Of a stretch of 64,000 nt of DNA, positions 1 through 12,799 are shown one piece after another. This DNA is from Bradysia coprophila. Lineage: Eukaryota; Arthropoda; Insecta; Diptera; Sciaridae. The position numbers and the translations under genes were made by a program. The stretch's first letter is position 1. The number at the start of each line of letters is the position of its first letter. The notes beneath the pieces are model-generated. The model searched no databases, had not been told where the DNA came from, and saw nothing but the letters and a program-made list of their open reading frames with translations. The stretch covers positions 1,178,001-1,242,000 of the forward strand of contig NW_023503496.1 of the NCBI RefSeq assembly GCF_014529535.1, written 5' to 3'.

Positions 1-2
1 TG

Positions 3-386
3 CACTGTGATACATGCCTGTCTTATTGTCGTGCGGTTCATGTTGATGAGTCCCTACCGTACACATCGCTGATGCGCCAGCCAAATTTCAAATATCACAG
101 CCAAAACTATATTCACCATCTGACAAATGTCGTGTTTATGTATTTCTTACATATGGAAAAGGTGTTCAGATTGGTTCACCCTATTCTTTCTGGAAAAAAG
201 AAAAATAATTTGGGCTATTTGATCCGAGATTACATTCTCGATAGCGGTTTTAAGTGTGACATTCCAAACTGTCATTCACTACAGAAGACACTTACAACTC
301 GGTTTGTTGAATTCCGTCTTAAAAATTCTGGAAAAGATAGATTAAAGAAAAGAAATTTCGATTTCAGCAGTCACACTATGAACTGA
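3..386 (+). pseudogene. C-terminal fragment of a transposase-like ORF, cut by the window edge
   Basis: The frame is open from the left edge (position 3) to a TGA at 384-386, so the true start lies outside the window. The translated 127 residues carry a CxxC (CDTC) near the edge, then a hydrophobic helix with HLTNVV, the stretch EKVFRLVHPIL, a lysine-rich turn, and a second cysteine pair (CDIPNC) followed by TRFVEFRLK. This arrangement resembles the C-terminal end of P-element/THAP9-like transposases; that is recognition from memory of the family, not a search. No terminal inverted repeat was identified downstream. It could also be the last exon of a domesticated transposase gene. Confidence 0.4.
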
Positions 387-740
387 TTTCACAATTTACT
401 GTTAACACATTTTATGAAATTTAAAAAAAAAGATTAAAAAATGATTGGTTGAACCACGTAAATTATGTTTTATTTTTAATTTCCCTATATCTACATCAGT
501 AATTTTCTCCGTTTTCATGTTTGGATGGATGGAAATCATTCTAATACTATCCTATTCTTAAAAGCATATCATTGAATGAAAAATTTCCGCTTTTGAATTG
601 TTCACTTTCAAAATGGTCGCGCGCAAAAAAATATTGAATTTACGGCAGTTCCACTTTGTCGCATTTTCTCATGTCGCATATTTGGGTCTCTGCCACTGTT
701 ACCCGCTTCATCGAGGCTGTTTACGTTAAACGGGTCTACT

Positions 741-1388
741 TCTTTAATTAAATTAATTAAAATCTGATTTTATTTTTACTAAAAATCTTTGATACGAGCA
801 GAACAGTCCGCATGATCTGGATTTGCCAATTTTATCCCAGAAATCGGTTAGGCGGAAAACACACGAGCAGTTTTGCTTTGATGGTCGCGACAATAGATCA
901 CTAAAATGACCGCTGGCGTGACGATCGACGGGTCGGTTTTGTGTGCAAACTAATGACAACCAACTTTGCTTCTAAGGGAATTCCCCGTATTTAGTTCATT
1001 TGCATTCATTTCAAAGAATTGGACGCACTCACTTATTCATTACTATGTGAAATTGTGAAGTTGGTTTCAATTAGTTTGCACACTTTTCCCCACCATTCCT
1101 CACGTTTCCGTCATCAGTTTCACCAAACGAAGAGATCTATTATGCTGCGTTTTCCATAGTAATTCGATATTCACTACAGGCTTAACAATGGGAAACACAG
1201 CATAATTGTCGATCCCATCAACGCAAAATTGTTCGTGTACTTTCGACTTTAAATTTGCATTTAAAATGTTTGTCGATTTTTTTGACTGGGTTTGCGGAAC
1301 GTAATCAAAATTCCAAATCATACGAATTGTTCGGTTCGTTGCAAAGTTTTTTTATTCAAATAAAATCAGATTTTAATTAAATTAATAT
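741..1388. mobile_element. Triple-nested inverted-repeat insertions
   Basis: Outer arms of about 28 bp (741-773, with the core AATTAAAATCTGATTTTATT, and its inverse at about 1358-1388) enclose a second element. That element's ends are at about 849-895 (GGCGGAAAACACACGAGCAG) and 1130-1250. Inside it lies a third inverted repeat, 939-1083, with arms GTGTGCAAACTAAT and ATTAGTTTGCACAC. The second-level element belongs to the same family as the copy at 7908-8062. No coding capacity was seen; the predicted ORFs here follow repeat arms. Confidence 0.55.
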
Positions 1389-2461
1389 CCAGTTGACGTT
1401 TTCAGCACTTGTCAGCAAATTCTCTTTAGCTGAATGTGGCGCTTTTGTAGTTTTCAGCATAAAACTTCATGAAACAACCGTATTCAGCTATGAGAACAAG
1501 GATGGCGCTTTTGTAGTTTTCAGGGTAAACTAGTACGTCGTCCCATGCCCTATTGGGGAACTAGACGCATTTGCGACTTTAATTCGGCCGGTTCGACCAA
1601 CAGCTTCAACCTAACAAAACGAGAAAATCTATTCAACGGTATACCATATGAAATTGTGTTCGATGTTATTTTCCGATGGATTTTATATTTATATGGATCA
1701 AGAACGTGGCTTTGATACTGTTATTATATTCGGAAATGTCAGAAATTCACTTTGATTTAGAACTGCAATTTGTTATGCGAATCCAATTCGTGCATGTAAA
1801 TCGAAAATGGCATTCCTTCTACCGGACCAAATAATTTTTCCTTGACTTTGGCGAGAGTGCAGAACGGATTTCGCGGTAAATTGTAAATTGGTTTAACGAT
1901 TGCAACGAAATTGCAACGGAAATTATTGTTTTTCTCGTGGAAAATAATGTGTGCGTGTGACCGCATTACTGTTCGAATCCGTTCTATACTGGTCAGAAAT
2001 GTCGATTTTGAATTTATTGTGCGCATACATCAAAGCGATTTAGCATGACCAGCAAAATTTCATGGTTGCGATCGGAGAATACTTTCGGTAGAGTTATTTT
2101 TGATCGATGTAAGCATTCCAATTGATTTTCATAATTGATCGCGAAGCACTTGAATATTTTGTAAGTAAACAAATGGCAAGATTACTTTTACTCTTCTTAC
2201 AAACTTAGCGAAAACTCGAAATCTAATGAAAGTTACTGCAGCTGCTACACACATAAAAAAAATCCTGTCAAGTTTGACAGCATAACAAAGAAAAAATTGA
2301 GTTAGTTCACCCTCGCATCGGTACATGTGTAAGATGACTAAAATCAATCGGTAAAGATCTTTTCGAACTAAGGACCTTCGGAACGAACGATTATGTGGTT
2401 GATACAAGAAAACTCGCACCCTCTATTTTCTGATGAAATACAGGGATTGCATGATTGAACT
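1389..2461. other. Non-coding stretch with a short direct repeat
   Basis: No supportable gene. A direct repeat with the core GGCGCTTTTGTAGTTTTCAG occurs at about 1438-1457 and 1504-1523. Around 2253-2335 there is a relic of the CTGTCAAGTTTGACAG repeat family described at 28590. Confidence 0.5.
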
Positions 2462-2664
2462 GCAGCAAACAGAGAAATGATAAGTTGCTACGCCTGTGGC
2501 GATATAGAAGGGACATGTGAATGACAGTTGGCTTCTATTGAAGAGACTGTGAGAGAGTTACACACAAATTCTCTCACATTCTCTGCTATAGAAGCCAACT
2601 GCCATTCCAATGTTCCTTCTATCTCGCCACAGGCGTAGCAACTTATCATTTCTCTGGCAGCAAA
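2462..2664. mobile_element. hAT-type MITE with perfect 8-bp target duplication
   Basis: The element spans 2470-2656 (187 bp). It begins CAGAGAAATGATAAG and ends with the exact inverse, with imperfect arms of more than 50 bp. The 8 bp flanking each side, GCAGCAAA at 2462-2469 and 2657-2664, are identical. Terminal CAGRG and 8-bp duplications are typical of hAT elements. It has no ORF, so it is non-autonomous. The family recurs at 21501, 47744 and 49112. Confidence 0.85.
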
Positions 2665-5600
2665 TTCATTTCCTGATGAAGTAACTTCTGTATGGTGGGC
2701 AGGAAATGTACTAGATCGCTTGCGGTTCATTACATACTTAACGTCTGGTACAAAATTAACAGAACTTACTTCACAATGTCGCATTAAAATGAATATATTA
2801 GCAGTAACTGAGTGCGTTCTGTTACTTAAACTGAATGAAAATGAACTAAATGTAGGGAAGGTCCATTTTGAAGTTGGTTGTGTTTATCACAAAAGTGTAT
2901 ATCTATCGGTCCCGCCGGGGGTCATTCTTATTATTAACACAGGACACAGAAGTCAGTTGTCCTGGTGCACTTGCACAAGTATGCCAATTGTATAACACTT
3001 GTCGAAATGGGATGGATTTTGACACTAGTGAAGTGAATATATCACTCGACATGTGACAAAAACACCCAACGCAACTCAACATTTTATGAAATTTTGGCGC
3101 CATTTGCTCTTTTTCATTGCGACAACGGAGCTTCTTCTACAATCCTACAAAAACAATTCCTTTATACGAAAAGCGAACGTTTTGTTAATCTAACTCACAG
3201 ATCTACTACTTCTTATAATACGACCGGTGAAATCTGAAACTCTTTTTTAATTTTGCTTGTTTAATCATACAGTGATGTCATTCTCCATTACAACATTAAA
3301 ATTCCAAATTATCCGTTCGTGTTACAATTACGTTTCGCATTAAAATTATGTTGATAATTTGGTTATAATGTCAACATGATTGCAAAAGCGTACATATCCC
3401 ACAGTATCCTTTTCCCCCAATAAATTGAATTTATATTACATTAGAGTCCATTTTATTGGACAATATTGTAGAGGATGTGGTGGTGTTGTGTCTGTCTATG
3501 CTTTACGTGCATTTACATTTCAGTATTGGTCGTTAAGATCGGATTTTAGTGCTGTACTGTGTCGCAATAATTAATAATGATTGGGGGTGTGTGGGTGGTA
3601 AACCCTTACCGTCGTGTGTCCTGTGTTAAGACTCCAATTTATCAGCAATTATCCCAACTAGCACACACACGTAATATGACAATTAGATTGCGTATGAATG
3701 TGGGAAAGGTGATAGATTCAAGGAAAGGAGATTTTAGGTAAAACATTAAGTTATTTGGGACTTCAGATAACTGAGATATTTTCCACTCGATGAAATTAAG
3801 CAAGTTTTTGGATCAACAAAAGTAACTGGTGAAACGTTAGCGAAACTCCTGCTTATAGAGCAGGGAGGAAATTTGTAAATCTGCTTTACCTTTGAGAACT
3901 TCTACTGATTGGAACGAGTGACAAACTTTAATCAGCTTCACGGAGCGCAAAACGGGATCGTAAATGTAACTGAATTTCCATGCTTCAGGTCACTTTTTAG
4001 AGTGGGGATAAATAATTATCTGCATTACCATCCCACCAAGGGTTTTGCAAACATCTGCAATTCCGAAATATTTTACTGTACCAGTGGTATGCTGTGTGAC
4101 AAACACAGTGCTGCCATCGATGATGTACTAGAAGCGAAACTGATAGTAGTTCAAAACCATTTCTCCTAACGATGATTTTGTCCATAAGGTAAGGGAGGCT
4201 CAAAAATCAATTTCACTTGATTTGAACCGATTCAATGAGCTTTGCTTACAATGAGCTCTGCAGAATTATCAAAGATTTGGCATGGAAGTGAAGATTTTCG
4301 AAATTTGACATTCAATTTTGATGCATTACTTCAGTTCAAGCCACTACACAGTTTTCAATAGGTGTTATAGCCAGGCTCGTACCGGTCTTACTGGAATATT
4401 TGGTATGACAAGGTTTTTTGGAAATATTTGTTTAAAAACCGAACGGTGTCCTTTTCGTGGACAGTCTGGTACTGACTCTAGCGCTCCCAGATGTCGCTCG
4501 GGCATTTGTAATGTTTGGATAGCATTTCCTTGGTAGCATTGAAACCTCAATTACTTAAGGATTTTAGAAAGATGCCTTCGTCGGTTGTTATCATGTCGCA
4601 AACTTTTTAATGACGGTCTGTTCACGTAAATGATATTTTGGCGCGAAATTTGAATTCGCTAACACATTTAATTCACTGGGAAACTCCATGACTTTCAAAA
4701 CTCTAAAAAATCTCAAATATTTATGTTCAGAACTAAGAAAAACCCTTTGTAGTCTAAACACGAACAACATCTCGACTATTAAAAATTGGATTTCAAAATT
4801 AAATCGAAAATTTTCCGTCAATTTTTTTATGGTAATTTTCGACATAGCGATCCTACTGAACTGAATTCTAATCCATCATCATTCATCATCATCACCATCC
4901 TAACAATAATTCACAGAACCACGCGAAAAAAGCTGCTGCAACGGAAATTTTGTCTGTTTATTTTTACAGCTTTGAATTTGATTGTCTGCCAGAACGTAAC
5001 GTCACACAAAAAAACATTTTTATTATTTCAATTTTTTATGGGAAAACAAGTGTTCTTCACATGTTTTATTGGTCTTTCAAGCTATTACGTTTACGCGAAG
5101 AGTATACACCGAATGGATTTTTGATTTAATTTTAGTTTATTTTATAGTTTACATAAAACGCAATAAGTATTTGTCTGGGTTTTCATAGCCCCGCATTAAA
5201 TCGTTTTCTATTTAATTCTGACGAATTTTATCTGTTTAATTAGCCCATTTCAGCGTAGTAAAGTTTTGCAGCAGCAGCAGCTTTTAAGTTACAAGGTAGA
5301 ACAACAAATGTTTCGTTTCTATTTGATTACAAAATATTTTGTTTTTCAAGTTTTCGTTGGATGTTGTAATGGAAGACGCGATGCCAATCAAAGAAAAGAA
5401 AGTTTTACTGTATGTCTGGTGACGAAGCGTCATGCAAGTTCACGTTTCATTTTGCTAATAATTCGCTAGACATTTTTATGCAAAAGGGGGTTAAGTTAAC
5501 ACCGTAAGTCCAATGAAAAGGGATAACCGATTCACCCAAAATTCAAATTTTAACGGTTTAAGGCGAGCTTTTCTGTCATGCGATCCATTATATCGACATT

Positions 5601-7902
5601 AGTTGGCATATTTTCAATATTTTGGTATTTTGGTAAGGAAACTTTGCCCTCTTCACATTTAAGTTCCTTGGTCATAAATGGCAAAAAACTTAAATAGAAA
5701 ATTCAGCAAGTTTAGCATCAGCGCCATCTCTGAGTAAGAAAAAAACTTAAAAATCGACAATTTAAGTTTTGGTTCAAAGCTGCCTAAGTGCCCACCAGAA
5801 GGCCCTAATATTTGAATATTTTACGAAGTTGGAGAGGCAAAGCTGGAGATTACGGGATTTGTATTGACAGTTGATAAGAGGATCTCCACCGGTTTTGAGT
5901 GGGTTTTGTTTTTTAATAAAAAAGTTACACAGATTGCTCTGTGGAACAGGACTCAACCTAGCACAAATTAAAGACCTTGGACATTTACTTGACATTGCAA
6001 TATGTGCAACATAGAGAAAGAAAATTTCAAACCCCACCGAAACATTCGGTAAAGATGATCTGATTTACCTTTCAGTGCATGACCTTCACTCTAAAACGAT
6101 TGATGAAAAGTCACATTGAAAATAGCTGTTATGTTGTTTACCAACCATTTCTTATGGCTCCCATCCCATATGTACAATGAATTTTGATAGTCTTTCATTC
6201 GAGTAATAAAGAAAAATCGTGAGATTAAAACAACAAACAGTAAACTTAAAGTCCATTTTGCAAATTAGATTTTTGATTCGGAAAGCTTGAGTCAACAGAA
6301 CCATTTTCTTCGGGTAGCAAAATATCAACACAAAATGTAAACCGTAACAGCACCATAGACGTAAAAATATTCGTTTCGTCATATTATATCGAATGGTTGA
6401 CATTTTTTTTCGCTTCTTTTTTTTGTAATTCAACGCGCTGTGAAAAACGCCCTAAACTGTTTACCCAATCAATTTAATCTTTTCGCTATCCGGAATGAAA
6501 TTTCGGTTGTTTTTCTCGCAATTTTTTTTTTTATTTTTTTCCAAAAAAAAAGTTTTGTGTGTATCCTCTCCAGTTCATATCTCAACTGTTTGTGTTTGTA
6601 ATTTGATTCTAATCGAATAAACACCAAATCGAATCGAAATTCGACGAAATTGGTTTAGTTTAGTTTTTTGGTGGACTTAAACTGGATGAACGTTTGTTTA
6701 GCTTAAAGGCTGTTTAGGATTAAAAGTTAATCGGCTCATACGGGCGACACGTGAACGACGGAGTTATTAGTGATGGACAATTAATTTTTGTTGATTTATA
6801 AATTTTGCGCCAAAATATTTTATTTTTATTTCCGACGGAGTGGACAGATGGCCTCACAGTTCTCCGTTTTCATTTCGTTTAGCTGGTTTAGCTCTCCGTT
6901 TGCATTGTTCAGTTTCCAGTTGTCATGTAAATGTCACGTGAACGGAGGCAAAATGGAAAACTGAGGAAATTGAATTTTTTTCCATTTTTGCTTTGTTTAC
7001 TTGACTGTTTGCTTTCTCACTGCTCTCACATTAAGTACTTGTTGTTAAGTGGAAACCACACGTGCAGACACACTTATGCCGCAGACACACTTATGCCGTT
7101 TAACTCTCCGTTTATGACAAGAACAATGGAAGCTATTCCCACTTCTCATGCTAAAAAGTGAACGAAGAGCCAAAGGGAGTAAGTGCGATTACAGCTTAAT
7201 GATATGATGGCATAACAAAATTCATCATTGCTTTAAGGAGTCTGAGTAAGTTTGAAGATAAATTTGAATATGAAGTAAAGTCAATCAAAGCTTTAAGCCC
7301 ACAAAAGCCCTTGAAAGATAATTTTTATATTTGGGATGAGCGTCTTAGGAATTAAGAACTTCGAAATATCGCTTGAATATTTCTTTGACACCAACTTCGA
7401 ATGCAGAGATAGTATTTATTCCCATTGTGCTCATTCACCCTTAGTCTGGAGTTCCACTTAAGAAAAAACTCAGTTTTTCTTTCGTTTAAACAATAGAAAA
7501 GTGGCGTTGTTTGGCTAAACGGAGGCAAAATGGAGTGGTTTTTTGGTAACTGAAAATCAAGCCTTACTCCTAGAACTTCAGACTTTGAAGACCCCAATGG
7601 TTTACACGATAAAGTTGAGCTCACCACTGGTACTTCTATTGGTTGAAATTCGTTTCTATCGTTTTTGGACCAATAAAAATCCTTCACGACGCTCTCTAAT
7701 GACGAAATGTTTTAAGTGGAAATCAAGCTTAAACATTACAATTTGAAGCATAATGACGCAGCAGGCACTGGCACATGCTTAGACAATATCATCGCAATTT
7801 TTTCTCATCTATACTAAATGCGTTACGACATGAGAGCAATGTCACGACGCGGACGTATGTTTATGTACAATAACGTACATAGATATGGCAATTCAAATGA
7901 AT
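2665..7902. other. Long non-coding stretch
   Basis: No coding region could be supported. ORFs here are short, lack splice-consistent partners and show no recognisable motif. The sequence is AT-rich with poly-A and poly-T runs (for example 6520-6550). Relics of the TTTCCACTTAAC/CTCCGTTT repeat family occur at about 6830-7160, including a 17-bp tandem duplication of GCAGACACACTTATGCC at about 7063-7097. Confidence 0.5.
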
Positions 7903-7907
7903 AAGAT

Positions 7908-8062
7908 CGAAAACACACGAGCAATTTTGCGGTGATGAGATTCACAATTATGCTGCGTTTTCTATTGTAATACCATAGGCTATAGTCACCATAGGTCATG
8001 TAATGGAAAAAGCAGCATAATTGTCGAACCTGTCAACGTAAAATTGCTCGTGTGTTTTCCGC
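7908..8062. mobile_element. MITE, GGCGGAAAACACACGAGC family
   Basis: Arms of about 45 bp in inverted orientation: GAAAACACACGAGCAATTTT at the left and its inverse at 8032-8062, each followed inward by ATTATGCTGC and its inverse. There is no ORF. It is the better-preserved relative of the split copy inside 849-1250. Confidence 0.7.
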
Positions 8063-9616
8063 CTAAGTTATCTCCGTTAACAACAGTCTTACCGACAAAA
8101 TTTTCATGATTTTTATCATGAGTATGATAAGTGAACGCCAATTTATCGGTCACTACTATTGCATAAAATTTCTCGCTTATAAGTGTCTGTGTGACAATAG
8201 TCTCCTCATTTAATTAGCACTTAATTTTCCTGTTTTTATCTCTTAAATTTGTAAAAGAAACATTTCGCTTGTAGCAATCTAAATTAGTAAACATTAAGTT
8301 CTTTTACTGCTGTGCAGCAGGGCATTTCTTGCCACTTTTTTTACACTTTTTGTTGTTGTAAAATTACGTCGCACTGTTATAACGAGGAAAAATGAAGTCT
8401 TAAAGTCACCACCGAAAATGCACCGAACAACTATATAGTGAGAGGAACACGTCCAGTGAACATTTTTTTTTGGAAAAGTTTCCGTAATGAAGGAAAACTT
8501 AACGGACTTTATCCCCTGGAGAGACAACAAAGATACACACAACAACGAAAAAAAGTGCGGTACAAATGCCACGAAGTAGTTTTTAAGTTTTTGTGTTAAA
8601 AAAAAACCGAAAATTTTCCAAACAGAAATTTTCGCCAGTGTTTTTCGGTGCACGGAAATGAAAACAGATTTTAATCAGTTAACAAAACCTACCCAACGGG
8701 TGACTTTCGTTTTAAATGCACAACGTCTGTCGTAAATCAGAAAAATACCACACCACCGACCGGAAACGAGAAACAAAAAGGGAAAATGTTAAAAAGAGAA
8801 AATTCGGTTAATTACTTAATAACAAACAAGCAACGGTAAAACGGCGTTAAAATAGAGTCGAAGAAAAACAAAATACTTTTCTTTGCATCTCTGTTTACTT
8901 ATTGGTCAGCCAGACTTTATACAGCGACAGACACGAGACACAAACATCAACAGACACCACAGTTGATCGAGGAGAAAAACAACTTCGAAACTTTGATAAC
9001 TTTGTGTTCAAATATGAGTAATTTTGAGTTGATGGGTTCGACAATTAGGCCTGATTTCCACTTAACAAAAAAGTAAACTCAACTCAATTTAAGTTTGCAA
9101 TTGGTTAGAATTCTACAGTAAAGAGTGTCGTTTCACTCACACGTACGTGTGGAATTGAAGAAACGTGAAGACAAACGCTACTTCTATGTGGTGGAATACT
9201 TGTGGAACGAAAAAAACAAACGAAACCCACCCAAATTGTATTCCATTCCGCTCAACAAAAAGTACTCCGTGAGAGAGCCGTTATAATTTTGTCTCTCACA
9301 AGGAGTACTTTTTTTGGTAAGAGGAAATTACGCATTATGATGAGATCAGTTTACTCCGTGTGAGAGACAAAATTTTTTCAATTTTTGCTTTCTTTACTTG
9401 ACAGCTCGCTCTCGCACTGCTATCACACGGAGTACTATTGCATCGAAGGGTGCGACGCGTAGTGGAAAACTGTTGTACCAGTCAAAGTGCCAAGTTTTAC
9501 ATAGAAAGTAATACCAGCGTTCGAAAGCACAAAGGGTATCTCACTAAAGAATCTAACGGAAAAATCCCAGCCCAAAAGGGTAGCGACGCTGATTGCCTGT
9601 CTTCGGCTATATGAGC
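8063..9616. other. Non-coding stretch with small inverted repeats
   Basis: No gene supported. Short inverted repeats with AAAAAGTACTCC and GGAGTACTTTTT arms lie at about 9256-9313. A related CTCCGTGTGAGAGACAAAA arm lies at about 9354-9440 and another relic at about 34800-34890. These look like decayed MITE termini. Confidence 0.45.
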
Positions 9617-9753
9617 CATAGAGTTATACTCGAGAGGTGGCATGGTGGCGCTGTCGATCAAAGGAAACCACAAAAATATATGGGAAACCAGACATGTTTA
9701 AATAATGACAGCGCCACTTTGGCACCTCTCGAGTGTAACTCTATGATATGAGC
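9609..9753. mobile_element. MITE with perfect 8-bp target duplication
   Basis: The element spans 9617-9745 (129 bp) with arms CATAGAGTTATACTCGAGAG and the near-exact inverse. The 8-bp duplication ATATGAGC is at 9609-9616 and 9746-9753. There is no ORF. Single-end relics of the family lie near 22860 and 34720 (CTATAACTCTATGG). The 8-bp duplication points to a hAT-mobilised element. Confidence 0.85.
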
Positions 9754-11683
9754 AGGACTTTTGGTGTGTAGTGGAACTTAACAAATCTCGAATGTCATAA
9801 ATTCTTGCAAATCTATTTCGGCCGAAATAATTGTACTCGTAATACCACTCCAGCACTGACGTACTATTCCCCAATCAATCTATTTTGAATATAAACCGAA
9901 GCCGTGCGAAAATCAAGCCCACGTAAAAAGTGCACCGTGACTCCCTAAAACGCATTAGGTCAGTATTCTATCTGCAAAAATTTTCTTTTTTTGTTGTCGA
10001 AACCAGAAATAGCAGATGATGTTATAAATATAACCCGCAAAATAGAAAATAATTTCACTCAAAGTCGATTAAGTCACGAATTCCTTCGGTGCAGTTTGGT
10101 TAATTAATATTAGTTTTTTGAGTTTATTATACACTTATAGCAAAGCCACACTGATTCAGCAGTTCGCTTCGATGTTATTTATAATATGCCACCAAAATAT
10201 CCTATAAATGTAGTCAAACTGTACAACATAACACAATCGGGTGGCTAAATTTAAATTTTTGTTATTTATATTTAATACGACAAAAAAAAAGACAACCGAC
10301 AATTACAACCGCACGCATTGTGCGTTGTGTGACACACACGGTGACGGCATAAGTGTAGCGTAAACGGATTTTTATTAATAAAACAAACGATTCATCTTCC
10401 TCGCTACTATCAAAACTAATTTATATTTCGAATTGCTAAGGCGGAGATGGTGTGATTTGATGTTGAGAGTGGAGACTAATTCAATTAAAAGTTCAAAGTT
10501 ACACCCGCAGAAAGATCTTAATTGATTCTTTGTCATTTTTGTGTTCCGTTTGCTGTCATTGGCGGAATCAGCCTTGAGAGCCGGACAAAATAAAATGGAG
10601 TGTTGGCCGGCTGAAATGTACAAGGTTTTTTATAAGGACGTAACGACGACAGCTGGGCCGTTATTGCAAAAAACAAACAAGCAATGAAATGTGTACCAGC
10701 TGGGTTCGGCCAAAAAAAATTTGACACAACTATCACTGATCCGAGCTGTACAAAAACAAATTCGATAAATGCAGTCACAAATTCTGATTTTTCGCCTAAG
10801 ATTGTAGAGACTGTAGACACAGCACCGCCTCCTAGCATGAACACTGAATTGATAAGTGTCAAATTTGGAGAATTCAGTGAATCAGTAATAGTGATAAGAG
10901 CTACCGCTTAGATTTGTTTGTATTGTATGTTATAACTCATACAAAGAAAACAGGTCATCTATCTTTACAACAGAAATGCAGTGCCTTCTGTCATTTCATC
11001 AGTATCCGAATATCCGAATAAAGATAACTCGGCGTTCGTCATTTCGAACGGCGGCTCTCTCATCTTGCCGGTATATTCAAATGCGCCGTGTGTGAGCTGA
11101 TGATATTATATCGATGACGTCAATGAGACAACCGAATCCGAATAGAAAATAACATTTTCGTTCTGAACATCATAACAATAACGCAAAGTTATTACAAAAG
11201 CAACAGAGAGAAAAAAAATCGAAAGAAAAATGAGAAAAAAAAGGAAAAGCAAATAAAAAAGAAAATTGAAAAACGTAAAATAAAAATCTTGAAATGATGA
11301 GCCGGTTCATGGAATTTGTATCTGTGTGTGCTTTTGGCCTCTCGTACTATTATGACGAAGAGACAGTTGATACATTTTTATTGTTATTATTGTAGATATA
11401 CCGACATAATGCCATGTTGTGTAAATCAACCGCAACAAATATTCCGAGATTTATAAATTAAATTGAAAATTTTTTCTTCATTCAAACAACAATAACTTGG
11501 AAGTTTCATTGTTTTTCTTCGGATAAAAGACCCATACACTCACACCAATTGCTATCGGTTTTCTTTCGATGTTGGTGGGGTCGAGGTTGGGGTGGTCCAT
11601 CATTTGAACAATAAATATAATTTTTGATCAATTTTGCAGCACAATATTTTGGACTAAAAGTAATTTGAATGTTCTGGGCGCCG
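9754..11683. other. Non-coding stretch with an unexplained two-strand open region
   Basis: No gene can be assigned. At 10533-10911 both strands stay open: a hydrophilic 75-residue frame on plus (10684-10911) faces a hydrophobic frame of about 125 codons on minus. Neither has a recognised motif, so neither is called as a gene. A poly-purine stretch lies at about 11200-11290. Confidence 0.4.
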
Positions 11684-11806
11684 ATTCTCATGAATTTAAG
11701 AATTCGTAACTTGACAGTTGTGACCTTAAACGTTACGAATCGTAAGGACCACCATTTGCTGTAAGGTGACAGCTGTCAAGTTTCGAATTCTTAAATTCAC
11801 GAGAAC
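11684..11806. mobile_element. Small MITE
   Basis: About 123 bp. Arms of about 33 bp read TTCTCATGAATTTAAGAATT at the left and the inverse at the right (11775-11806), each followed inward by a CTTGACAG or CTGTCAAG block. Non-coding. No clear target duplication. Confidence 0.7.
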
Positions 11807-12094
11807 GTTTTATCAAAGTATAACAACACTTGAGCAGCATTACCTTCATTACCGATCTTCAACGGATGACAAAAAATATTGAACCCAAGTTTCGGGTGCA
11901 CATTTTGTTTGATGTAGCGCTGACAATTTCTACAGAGTTGATCGAATGAGGTGAGTAGGATGAGTGAAATTATAGGTGCTACAATGACATGAACTTCCGT
12001 TGTACTCAAATTCACTCAAAACTTCAGTGGTTTTATACAAGGTTGAATAAAAGAAGGTTGATTGTCATTATTTCAATTGGACCTTTTACGTAAA

Positions 12095-12215
12095 AAAAAA
12101 CATGGCGGCCATCGGTAATTCTAACTTCATTTCAATACCAACTGAACTGAAATTGCGCTACAATTTTGTATGAAAATTACGGCAAAGTTCAGTGGATTTT
12201 TTTACAATAAAGCTG
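12095..12215. repeat. Interspersed repeat, copy 1 of 3
   Basis: This stretch matches, in inverse orientation, 38740-38885 and 49020-49365. The shared core includes CATACAAAATTGTA, CAGTTCAGTT and GCAGTTAGAGTTACC variants. It has no coding capacity. The copy at 49020 is interrupted by a hAT-type MITE, so this family is older than that MITE burst. Confidence 0.6.
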
Positions 12216-12398
12216 CAGCGATCTACGTAACAACTTTGGTTTTATATAGTTCGCTTGTTTGTGCTACATGATTCAGGGTACTAGTTTCTCAGGCGACGCA
12301 GATCTATGAGACGGCAAAGTTATAATTCATGATGTTGCCGCACAGGACCATATACCATTGAGCATTGTGAGCAACATTACAGACAAAAAAATGTTTGG

Positions 12399-12589
12399 AA
12401 ATCCTAATGCTCAAAACAAACGAGGCATTGAAAACGTGTTTTGGTCCTATTTTTCATGACGAAATTTTCGAAACTGTCAAATGAAGTTAGAACTTTTTCT
12501 ATTCAAAATCGTGATTGCAGCATCTGTCAATGAAAACTAGGACCAAAACACGTTTTCAATGCCTCGTTTGTTTTGAGCATTAAGGATTT
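12399..12589. mobile_element. MITE with long near-perfect arms
   Basis: About 190 bp. Arms of about 50 bp are nearly identical: AATGCTCAAAACAAACGAGG followed by CATTGAAAACGTGTTTTGG, and the inverse at 12536-12589. The long, little-decayed arms suggest a fairly recent insertion. The central part has no ORF. Confidence 0.75.
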
Positions 12590-12715
12590 CGTAACAATCG
12601 TAACAATTACATGGAAGATCCCTTTGTTGTTTTGGCAAGAGTAACGGTTTCGGAACGAGTCGAAGGCACTTTACTCAATGAAAGTATAAACCAGGTATGG
12701 TCTGATCGTACAAAC

Positions 12716-12797
12716 CGGAGGACATGGCGATTTCATATAAACAAATTCATCTCTCATGAGAGGTGAGTTTGTTTAGATGGAATCGCTATGTCCTCCG
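12716..12797. repeat. Short palindromic element
   Basis: Inverted arms GGAGGACATGGCGATTTCAT and the imperfect inverse near 12775-12797 meet around a central CTCTCATGAGAG palindrome. It could be a very short MITE. No duplication was seen. Confidence 0.5.
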
Positions 12798-12799
12798 CT

